Of a stretch of 64,000 nt of DNA, positions 46,542 to 55,947 are shown one piece after another; the stretch's first letter is position 1, and the number at the start of each line of letters is the position of its first letter. This stretch comes from Cyclaneusma minus. Taxonomy: Eukaryota; Ascomycota; Leotiomycetes; Marthamycetales; Marthamycetaceae. Where the stretch lies: positions 1,488,001-1,552,000 of the forward strand of contig JAKZHN010000007.1 in the NCBI GenBank assembly GCA_037179335.1, in the 5' to 3' direction. Made by a program: the position numbers and the translations under genes. The notes beneath the pieces were generated by a model. That model was given only the letters and a program-made list of their open reading frames with translations. It ran no database searches and was not told where the DNA came from.

Positions 46542-48249
46542 ATGGGAGGTGCTACAAAGCCAGGAAGTAAGTCGAGAGTTTGCTGCTGGATTGACACAGT
46601 TTGCTATGTGTTTGAAAACTAATCAGTTCCTTCAAACAGAGCCCAAGTCCAAACGCACACCAGTGCGTCTGCGCAACAAAATCGTCAAGGCCTCCGCCGC
46701 AAAACAGCGCAAAGCCCGCAAGGAAGCCAAGAAGAACCCAGAATGGCGCAGCAAACTGAAGAAGGACCCCGGCATTCCGAACCTATTCCCCTACAAGAAC
46801 AAGATCCTTCAGGAGATTGAGGAGGCTAGGAATAGGAAGGCCGAGGAGCAATTGAAGAAGAGGCAGGAGGCCAAGCAAGCTAAGACTGGAGAGCAGGTCG
46901 AGCGGGAAGTCGAGGCGCGCATGGAGGGTGTGGATGAAGAGGACATTGAGGCCATGGATATGGAGATGGATGAGGATGTGGACGAGGAGCTGAACCCCAT
47001 GGCGGCTTTGCTCGCAAGCGCAAAGGCCAGGGCGAAGGAATACGAGGGCGAATCGGACAGTGGCAATGAGATGGACGAAGACGAAGACTCCGACGACGGC
47101 GAAGACTCCGACGACTTCGATCGCGACCGAGTCTGCACCACCGTCATCGAGGAGCAGCAGTCATCCCGAAAAGACGGTTCTCGGAAAGCCTTCGACAAAG
47201 CCTTCAAGCAAGTCGTCGACCAAGCCGACGTCGTCCTCTACGTTCTCGATGCCCGTGACCCCGAAGGTACACGCTCGAAAGAAGTCGAGCGCATGGTCAT
47301 GGCCGCCGCCAGCGGAGGCAAGCGCCTTATCCTCATTCTCAACAAAATCGATCTCATCCCCGCCCCCGTCCTCGCAGGCTGGCTCACGCATCTCCGCCGC
47401 TACTTCCCCACCATCCCTCTCCGCGCCTCCAACCCAGCCCCCAACGCCCAAACCTTCAACCACAAGCAACTCACCGTGCAAAACACCTCCGCTACCCTCT
47501 TCAAAGCCCTGAAATCCTTCGCCGCCTCCAAGCAACTCAAGCGTGCTATCTCTGTTGGCGTTATTGGCTACCCCAATGTCGGAAAATCCTCCGTCGTCAA
47601 CGCCCTGACTTCGCGCCTGGGCGGAAACCGCGAGTCGTGCCCAGTAGGCGCCGAAGCAGGTGTCACAACCGCTCTGCGCGAAGTCAAGATTGACAGCAAG
47701 TTGAAACTCATCGATTCGCCTGGTATCGTCTTCCCCAGCGCATCCGAAGGGGCTAAGAACGCGCGAACCTCGAAGATTGAAGAACAAGCCCGATTGATTC
47801 TCCTGAACGCCATACCGCCTAAGCAAATCGATGATGCCACGCCCGCCGTTGCGCTTCTGATCAAGCGATTGAGTGGATCGCCAGGAATGCTCGACAAGCT
47901 GATGGAAGTTTACGGACTGCCGCCGTTACTTACAAGCAATGGAGACCCGACGACGGATTTCTTGGTTCAGGTCGCGAGGAAGAGAGGCAGGCTTGGAAAG
48001 GGTGGTGTGCCAAATATCAATAGTGCTGCTACGACGGTTATTACGGACTGGAGAGATGGCAGGATTCAGGGCTGGATGGATGCCCCTGTGCTGGCTGTGC
48101 AGGATGCTGCGAATGGCAAGGCTAGCGAGAAGGCAGCTTCTGGAGACCAGAAGGAGATTGTTACGGAGTGGGCGAAGGAGTTTAAGCTGGAGGGCTTGTG
48201 GGGTGATGACGAGGCGAAGGCGGAGGGTGCGGATGCCATGCAGGAGTAG
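46542..48249 (+). CDS. NUG1: Nucleolar GTPase Nug1 (GNL3 family)
   Basis: A circularly permuted GTPase needed for pre-60S ribosome assembly and export from the nucleolus. Exon 1 is 46542-46566 and exon 2 is 46640-48249, with a 73-bp intron (GTAAGT..ACAG) in phase 1; about 544 aa. The N-terminal ~100 residues are Lys/Arg-rich (nucleolar targeting, RNA binding), followed by a Glu/Asp-rich stretch with coiled-coil character near residues 105-190. GTPase motifs come in permuted order: G4 LNKIDL, then G1 GYPNVGKSS near residue 318, then G3 DSPGIV. The order G4-G1-G3 is diagnostic of the YlqF/Nug1 class. The C terminus ends in an acidic tail. The start was chosen because MGGATKPG-KPKSKRTPVRL matches the family's N terminus. 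Confidence 0.93.
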
Positions 48250-48480
48250 AGAGTGACGAGGGAGCTGACGTGGAGTGGAAATGATGCATTGGTGGGTGTC
48301 TGGCGTTTTTTTGCTACAAAAAGATGATGCCATAGGTGGTCATTTGGAGGTACTAGAAAGCTAATGAATGACACTTTTCTTGCAAACACCACTGGATTTC
48401 CTGCTTTGCTCTTCAATTCTAGATCTTTCATTCTGTGGCTAGAACAATTCAGGCAATCCAACGGCAATACAAGTGTTCGC

Positions 48481-48540
48481 AAATATCGAAGGAACTCAAA
48501 AAATATCCAAGTAACTTGAAATTACCCACGTAATTTGCGG
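48481..48540 (+). repeat. Degenerate 18-19 bp tandem repeat, locus 2
   Basis: Three weak units (AAATATCGAAGGAACTC, AAAATATCCAAGTAACTTG, GAAATTACCCACGTAATTTG) of the same family as at 25861-26075. Confidence 0.55.
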
Positions 48541-48939
48541 CGTTTGGAGCTTTCATAGTTCATACTGTGGAAGACAGGCTTGGTGGCTCATCATCAGATC
48601 TTCCATGGTCTGAATTGAAGAATTGACCAGTTGTCTTTATCATTCTTCACTTGTTTGTTACTTTTTCGTTCTGTTATTTTGATCTTGCTTGCCATCCCCC
48701 CGTTAAGTTTTTCTGTTGTTCTTTCAATACCAAAATGCCAAGAAGCCACCCCTTGATGCGTTGCACACATTTTTGTGATCTTTATTCTTTTTCAGTCTTG
48801 CTATCGTTTTCACACCTGCTATCCTTTTCAGTCTCTATCCTTTCCACTCCTGCTAGATCCCCTGAGCTTGTTTCTACTTTCTGTTTCTATGTCTTTCTTT
48901 CAATGATGGCAACCTCTATCAATGCCAAAGGGGCCTTTC

Positions 48940-49095
48940 AATTCTCTCAATACTTAGAATATTATAATTCCCAATTATATGGGATATTCCGAATTACCCT
49001 GAATATTCCCAATCACTTGAGATACTCAGAATCACCTAATTATTCCCATTTATTTGAAATATTCCTGGTTCTCTGGAATGGTCCCAATCCTCCAG
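48940..49095 (+). repeat. Degenerate 18-19 bp tandem repeat, locus 3
   Basis: About eight units with a consensus near GAATATTCCCAATCACTTG, for example GATATTCCGAATTACCCT and AAATATTCCTGGTTCTCTG in immediate succession. Same orientation as the other loci. Confidence 0.75.
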
Positions 49096-49756
49096 AGACT
49101 GTTAGGCCGTAAGACTTCTTTGGTCCCACTGTACCTTCGTTAATACCGTTTTCTCCCCGTTCCCAACTTCCCTTCCCCTTCCCAGTTCCCTTGCCAGTTC
49201 CATTCCCTTTTACAGTCCCATTAGCTCCCTCGGCCGAACACTACAGCCTCATGTCTCCTCGTCGTCCTCAGGCTCACGATCCTAACCACTCACGTCGTCC
49301 CCCCTCGCCGAGTCCTCACTAACCCCCCAATCAACCACTCACGCCCCTCGATTTGAGCACTGAGCGTCCTGCGTCAACCCCTATTACCGGGTGGGCATGA
49401 GGCTGTTCAAGTAAGTTCATTTCCTCACTCTCCTCTCTCTTCCTTCCCTAGCACCACCACTACAATCAAAGTGTTGTCCTGCTGCCGCGCTGCCACCTCC
49501 AAACCAACTGTAAGTCCTCCTCCCCGGTGTCAAGCACGCCTGACGGGCACTGACAGTTTCGTGCGGTCGAAAACCACTACAAAAACAGTAAGTCCTTGTT
49601 CCTGTTCCTTTTCCTGGTGCTACGCATAGCTACCGGTGCCAAACTGAGCTACCGCATGCAGGCACACCTACCGGTGTCAAGCAAAGCTACCGGACGCAAG
49701 CAGAGCTACCGCTCCCACACAAGTCTACCGGACGCTAACATCTCTCACAGTTCAAA

Positions 49757-50373
49757 ATGGGTCTCCTGGTCGCAGCTGTCCTGGCCTCCCTTGCCAGTAT
49801 GTGTTTCCGTTGCTCGCTTCCCCGCCCCCCTTTATGCTTGATCCCACTGTTAAACAACCGCTAACGATGGTCTAGTGGTCATTGCCATCATGGCACTTGG
49901 CTGTCTCATTGGTTTTGGCGGTATGTATTTTCTTGCCACTCCCGCTTGCTACCCTCGCTTGCTACCATCGCTTGACAGAAGCTAACGAAGTCCTAGTCCA
50001 TGACACCTACGCTGCTGTTGCTGGTGCGGTCTTTTTTCTCGCCCACCACGCAGCCGGTGCGGTCTTCTTTCTCGCCCACCACGCGTATGGAGTCGGCATC
50101 TACATCGCCCAACACATGGAGATAGGCTTTTTTAGCATGGTCCGATCCCTTCGTTCCGTCCGCCTTCGGGGCGATGACGTCGAGTTAGGAGAGCTGGGTC
50201 GGTGAGTACCCCTTTCTCAGATCTCTCTTTTCCCCCATCCCCTATTTCTGTGCCGATTGCTAATCACGTGCCTACTATTCAGAGACCAGATGGCACCCAA
50301 CCCGGCCTCCGTGCCACCATCTGGATCGCCAGACGCCGCTGACTGGGCCGCATCCGTACACCAAGCTCTGTAA
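49757..50373 (+). CDS. Small predicted membrane protein
   Basis: Four exons fit: 49757-49796, 49876-49920, 49997-50201 and 50283-50373, with donors GTATGT, GTATGT and GTGAGT and acceptors TCTAG, CCTAG and TTCAG. The split codons (A|TG, G|TC, CG|A) all agree, giving 126 aa. The first ~30 residues are strongly hydrophobic (MGLLVAAVLASLAMVIAIMA), either a signal anchor or membrane helix. A tandem 11-residue duplication AGAVFFLAHHA follows, also hydrophobic, then a basic segment (RSLRSVRLRGDD) and a Pro/Ser/Ala tail ending VHQAL at TAA. The stop codon itself overlaps a GTAAGT, so a further exon is conceivable. I do not recognise the family. Confidence 0.65.
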
Positions 50374-50949
50374 GTGTTGATCTCTTCTCTTGAATTCGAG
50401 TGAGGATTTGGGAACTGAGAAAACGGACTGACTTTGGTATGTGAAGGAGCCAAGTGAACTTGCCCATGGTCCTCGCGGAACCCGCCGTTGCGGTGCTCCG
50501 AGCCGAGCGTTAGGGGAGGGAGGGGAGATGGGGAGGATATTGGGGGGCTGTGGGGTGAGTGGGGGATTGGGGGATAGGGGACCGGCGTTTGTTTCTTTAG
50601 TGCGATTGTTTAGATACTCCGCCTCCGGGCAAAAAGACGGCCTCTCCTCCTTCACTCTCGAACTTTGAAGGTGTTGCCGTGCTTGCTAACAGGTGATGTG
50701 AAGCTGCTGAGGCTACCCAATCGGGCTAGCGGCAGCTCCCCTTTGCATAGCTGGGTTCTTTTGCTATAAAAGAAGGCGGTTCCTTCCCCAGCTCTTCTTT
50801 TCCCAGGCCCACGCCGAGCGTTAGGGGAGGGGAGGATGCTGGAGGGTTGCGCGGGCTGGGTCGGTTTGGGGAAAACTCTTTGTGCAGCGTGTAGACGAGT
50901 TGGTCTACGGGCATAGATAACACCTACCTTATTTGGGGTTTGACACAGA

Positions 50950-51590
50950 TGCACAACACGACAAAGCGATGGCACTCGCGAGAAAGAAATGAATTTCACA
51001 CATCTTTCGGGCTTCGATAAAAATATCGTAGAAATGCGCGTCTAATTGTGACTTGCAAGATGGGAGAGAACCAGTGATTCGTCTAGGCTTCGACAGCGAT
51101 TCACACATGAGAAAAGGGCCTCCACTTGGGAGATAGACTGTATTTGCGAAAAATACATGGACATTGCACTTCGTCCAGATATCGGTAGAAGAATCGTAAA
51201 TGCGTGCATTATGACTTGCGACAAAGACACAAAGATGGGACCTTCTCCGGGCTTCGACAGTGATTCCCACACATGAGAAAATATGCCCAACTTGCGAGAA
51301 AGACATGGAAATTGCACTTTTTCCAGGCATCAGTAGAAGAATCTTGAACTGTGAGCACAATGGTGACTTGCAAGAAAAGTACAGAAGTCACACTTTGTCC
51401 AGGGATAGACAATAATTCCGCAACATGAGAAAAGGGACTCAAATTGAGAGACTGACATGAACATGACACTTCACGTCCAGGCATCGGTAGGATGATTTTT
51501 CGATACGAGGATTTGCTTGACTTGCGAGAAAGACATAGATATGAGACCTCGTCCAGGCTACGACTGGTATTGCGAGTTCGGTGGGTAGAG
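50950..51590 (-). repeat. Satellite-like array, two alternating ~70-bp subunits
   Basis: About eight diverged units. Type A carries GACTTGCGAGAAAGACAT then TCCAGGCATCGGTAGAAGAA (e.g. at 51165, 51330, 51480). Type B carries TCCGGGCTTCGACAGTGATT then CACATGAGAAAA (e.g. at 51090, 51255, 51420). A and B alternate, so the higher-order unit is about 150-165 bp. Minus-strand frames are long across it but carry repeats rather than a domain; orientation is not settled. Confidence 0.65.
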
Positions 51591-52635
51591 TTGGAAGCAA
51601 GCAAGCAGCATTATCACAGACCTAGAGGATCTTGGGAAATAACAAAACTTTCAGAACAGGAATACTTGTTTGGTCAAAACAAGAGAAACCCCGAATGACA
51701 TGAAATCGACCGACTCGTGAAATTTCATTTCGCAGCTGAAAGGAAACGCTTTTATAGCAGAGGCTAGGTAAAGAACACCAGCAGACTGATGTCATTCTGT
51801 AAGCGTGAAGCGAAGATGAACCTGGGTATTTCATCTTCACCTGTTTGTTTCCAGTCTTGCGGAAAATCATTCTCGCAACACGAGCGACTCTTAAGCGAGA
51901 TCCACTAGCGGAGACCATCTAGACATAAAACAGAGCTTCGCCCGGGCTGTCCCTCCGTCCCTTCTTCTTCCTTTCTCTCCTGGGAAGACGATCTGCACAG
52001 AATGAATGATTCGATTCTGGAAGCTGTGAGTGGGTTTGTAAGTCTTCGTGATGTCCACCTTCGTGATGTCCTGGGTCCACCCAAGTCGCTGCGACATGGT
52101 TCCTTTCGGTCCTCTCTGCGTGGAGAGCAGATGCTATGAAGTAAAGTGGCTGGCCTTCTCTTTCCGTCGAGTCGATGTTCGTGCAGCTAGGCTGGACAAT
52201 CTCCATTTCCCACATTCTCTACTCATTTCATCGTCAGAACACCAATGTCTTTCTTCAGATGCTCATTAAGCTGGCTGCGTGGTATTGCCCGTCAACTCCA
52301 CAAGTCAGGCTGCTCGGAGCTGCACTGGCAAAGAGCCAAGTCTCCTTCCGACTTGCCATCCATATCTTCGGCTTCCCGTCCTGGACGTTTCCTATGCTAA
52401 CTCCATCATTCGACTTTCTCCGCCAAGGGTAGACTTGACGACTGCCTTCAATTCATGACTTTGGAGACCAGGTCTCCCGACTCCGAGGTGAACTTCCCGG
52501 GGACTCGCCAATTCTGCACTTGTGGGTGCCCAGCTGTCACGGTATAAAGCGACTTCCCTCTTCCCCGCCCGCTTCCTTTGACCGTCTTCCATACATCTTC
52601 TTTTTCTCAGCTCGCAGCTCACCCCAACCCTGCAG

Positions 52636-53899
52636 CCTCGAGATCCGAGTTCGAAGCCAGGACTCGTCAAAATTCAAGGCATCCTACTCTCTTGAGGTAT
52701 TCAATCTTCGTCTCCCATCTCCATCCCGCTCTTCCTCACCCACAACGTACCCTTTTCCCTCCTCTAACCCCAGCCTGAACAAGGCCTTACCCACAAGCTG
52801 ATCAAGACCTCAAGACCTTCACCAGTGCTTGAGAGCCACGGCCCGATCACAGTCAAGGTACGTACCCCACTCCTTCGAGCTCTTGCATCTTCGTCTCCCC
52901 TCTTCGTCTCCCTCTTCCTCACACTCATCTTACCCTCTCGTCTCCAAGCTCAGCCTCCAGACGCAACTCACAAGCTGACCAAGATCACAAGACCTTCATA
53001 GGATCTAGGAGCCACGACCCGATCACAATCAAGGTACGTACCCCATTCCCTCGAGCTCCTCCGTCCTTGTCTGCCATTTTCCTCCTGCTCTTCTCCAACC
53101 CCATCGTAAACCCCTCCTAGCCCTCCAACCTCAGCCTGAAGGCCCCACTCACCAAGACTTCCAGACTCTTAGACCTTCACCGGTGCTTGGAACCACGACC
53201 TAATCACATGCAAGGTACATACCCCACTCTCTTCAACTCTTGCATCTTCGTCTGCCCTCTACCTTTTCTCCCCCACCCACAGTACCATACCCACCTCTCT
53301 CTCCGAAGCCCAGCCTGGGGATCCTGCACACAAGCTGACAAAGCCTCAAGACCTGCACCAGTGCCTGGGACCCAAGGACTAACCACAATCGAGGTACGTC
53401 ACTTTCTTGAGCTCTTCAGACTCGATCTTCTCTCTTCCTCCCGGTCTTCCCCCTCCTCCTTATCCTCTGCACACACGTTCCACACTCTCCTCCCTCAATC
53501 AACCTCAGTCTGGAGAGCTTGCTCCCAAACTGATCAAGACTTGAAGCCACTCAGCATTGTCTGGGTCCAGGATCCTTTCATAGTCAAGGTATCCCATTCT
53601 GTTGGGCTCTTCAATTTTCCCTCTGCTCTTGCATCTTTCCACTGGTCGCCAGATACTTCTGCTCGAACGCTTCCATCTTCACTGCTAACACATGTGCAGC
53701 CTCACCTACCCACCTTTACCTTCCAGCTAGCTTCGCTTGAGCTGTGCGGGTCTCCGGCCTGCAACTCAGCTTTTCGTCCCCACACCACACACTCTTCACG
53801 ACTTGCAGCTTCACCTGGAGCCTGCTTCGCTTGAAGCCTGATTCACAATTCAGCTGGACCAAAACCTCCTTCACAACGGCTCCGAACATATTCGTTTAG
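52636..53899 (+). repeat. Tandem array of ~178-bp exon-intron-like units
   Basis: Five to six units. Each has an exon-like segment opened by CAG|CCT and closed by CAAG|GTACGT. The segments are 52774-52857 (84 bp), 52954-53033, 53135-53214, 53314-53393 and 53509-53588 (exactly 80 bp each), flanked by shorter 52636-52678 and longer 53700-53899. Repeat starts (CAAGGTA) are spaced 176, 181, 179 and 195 bp. Intron-like parts are pyrimidine-rich. Only the 84-bp segment has an open frame (THKLIKTSRPSPVLESHGP); the 80-bp versions cannot keep it. Likely non-coding 5' exons of the gene at 54329 or decayed coding exons. Confidence 0.65.
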
Positions 53900-54323
53900 G
53901 TAAGCTCTCTTTCTCTCAGTCGAGCTGTCAGTCTCTCTCGTTTCGTCTTTGGGGTTCACGGCGAAGCCACCGTTTGGAAGATGCAACAGCGAATCACTCT
54001 CTTGCATTTTTGGAGTGCCCTACCTGCCCAAGCATTCACCTCACCAAGCGCTTCTGCCTCTTTCAAGGATCTCTCCGAACAAGCATGGTTGCCAGCCAAG
54101 ATCTGTCAATTTTGGAAGACTTCGACTCTCACCATACGTGTGGACTTTCTTTTTGCCTTCCTTTATCGAGACCCCATCTTCAATCTCATTTTTGTTCTGG
54201 TTCGTTGGCATCTGAGAGCATTCAATACCTCTCCTGCTGCTGCATTCAAACCATGCGAATGCTTCTCAATTGCAATTTCTTCATCCTGTGGGGAGATGTG
54301 CCTCGGTTGACCAAGTCTTGTAG

Positions 54324-55947
54324 CAAACATGGACGAGAACTTCTTCGATGAGGAGATGGCGGCCGAAGCTGAGTCACAACCTGATGAGCAACAAGAGCCG
54401 CAAGCACAGCCAGCAAGGGCGCCTCGCACCGGTGTGCGAGAGCTCCGTCGACTCCTAGCAGAAGCTACAGAGAAGCTTGCAAGGGGCATCGAACAACATG
54501 GAGACTGGGATGCCCCACCTGTCATCCCAACTGTAAGTCACCTCGTTCTATTCCATGAGTGTCTCGTTTGTGTCATCCTAACTGAGGTCAGAACTGGTGG
54601 GATGATCTTTCACAGGCCTATGTCGATACTGAAGAGGACAGTATAGAGCGCAAGAAGGCCGAAGAAGCGGCTTACACAAAGGCATGCAAGCTTAACAATA
54701 TGACCAAGGATGTTGCATACCATGGTCTGCGGTACGGTCCATTAGCTGGACCAAACGACCAGGAAGAGCAAGACCCCGAGCTCGACGATGTTGTCCGCCC
54801 AATACCCGACGATGACCAGGACAGAGACATCGAGCAAGTTGTCCGCGACCCAGAAGCGAACTTTGTCGCGGGCCAACCTTTCAGGTTGATGGACCTGTTC
54901 AAAGCGCTTCCGAGGTCTGCCGTTATCCGGATCTTTCTCCTGCTTTTGAAGAAGCCGCGCCCGATCCACTGTATTGCCAGAATGGACAAGTTCTCGCAAT
55001 ATCCCTATGATGCTCCCACGGGCTTTCACGACAGATTGCCTCGGCGATTTTGGTGGGGTACTGGAACATGCAACATCAACACTGCTCCAAAGCCAAGAGA
55101 AGTCCTTACTCTTCTGGAAGTGAACAAGTTCTTTTTCGAGGTAGGTCTCGAAGCCTTCTTCACCATGAACACTTTCGTCTTCAACTCCTTCGGTGAGTTC
55201 AATATGTTCTTCCGCGGAATCGGACCTGCCCGTCGCCAGCGATTCCGCAACATGATTCTGGTCTGGGTTGGCTCTCTTGGAGCCACTGTCGACCCCAAAC
55301 GCAAGACAGTGTCATCCATACGCACCAAACCGCTAATGATGTTGACACAACCTCGCAAGCTCGCAACCTTCGAGATCCTCGTCGACAAGCAAAGACCCCA
55401 GCGTGCCAGAGAGCTGCCTGCAAGACGCACTGTCCTGGAAAATCGGAGCGCAGCCGACCCCGACTACTTCGGAAACCGAAACCTGTTAACTCTAACAGGA
55501 CTTCCCGAGCTCAAGAAGGTTCGGGGGGTAGTCGAATTTTCCATATATGACTTCAAGGCCCCAATATATCTAACAGACGGGTCAAGGGCACTCATCAGAG
55601 ACCGCGACTTCCTTACGCTAGTGAAATACACGATTACGAAGCCCACGAATCGCTATCCGTCCTATGGCGACGAGGGAGGCCACAATGGAGCTGATGGGCC
55701 TGGCCCTAACTGGCGGGATCGACGCGATCCACGCGATGCGGACGATTCTGGTCCAGATGATGGTCCAGATGGTTCTGGCGATGAGTTCGAACCGGATTAC
55801 GATGATCAAGGCGCGGAGATCATCCGAATCCCTGTCCCTGGTAGAGATGGATTTTTGCCTTTGGTTGGGCCACTGGATCAACCTCCGAATGGCGACATGC
55901 GACCACACGAGACTGCACATGAGCAAATTGAACGCATGAGGCATTAG
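54324..55947 (+). CDS. Large fungal hypothetical protein, N-terminal part, ends at in-frame TAG
   Basis: Coding begins at ATG 54329; 54324 is the first base after a good TTGTAG acceptor, suggesting an upstream 5' UTR exon. Exon 1 runs to 54532 and exon 2 starts at 54616 (83-bp intron, GTAAGT..TTTCACAG, phase 0), giving 511 aa to the TAG at 55945-55947. Residues 1-110 are acidic and Gln-rich with helical stretches (RELRRLLAEATEKL). The centre holds a domain with LMDLFKALPRSAVIRIFLLLL and LLEVNKFFFEVGLEAFFTMN, resembling the fungal F-box-like/DUF7730-type fold. The end is Asp/Gly/Pro-rich. The same frame stays open from the codon after the TAG to 58017, so this is probably one gene of ~1200 codons interrupted by a nonsense codon. 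Confidence 0.7.

Larger units (their letters stand above)
48250..49756. other. Intergenic region with two repeat loci and possible 5' UTR exons
   Basis: It contains the 19-bp repeat loci listed at 48481-48540 and 48940-49095. From about 49390 to 49756, three GTAAGT donors (49411, 49510, 49588) alternate with good acceptors (49451, 49556, 49750), outlining non-coding exons at about 49452-49509 and 49557-49587 that would lead into the ATG at 49757. A short CTACCGG direct repeat lies at 49630-49740. Confidence 0.55.
50374..54328. other. Repeat-rich region upstream of the UIM gene
   Basis: No independent protein gene seen. It holds a 27-bp direct duplication around GCCGAGCGTTAGGGGAGG (50494 and 50811), the satellite-like array at 50950-51590, then the exon-unit array at 52636-53899, and a possible last 5' UTR intron from 53900 to 54323. 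Confidence 0.55.

Noticed and set aside
50929..51604. Minus-strand frames of 131-143 codons
   Set aside because: They follow the satellite array and change frame between units; no start or splice support.
53187..53834. 215-codon frame across the exon-unit array
   Set aside because: It reads through both exon-like and intron-like parts of the repeats and has no domain.
55841..55947. Intron GTAGAG..ATTAG that would remove the in-frame TAG
   Set aside because: Its length (107 bp) breaks the frame and leads to a TGA a few codons on.
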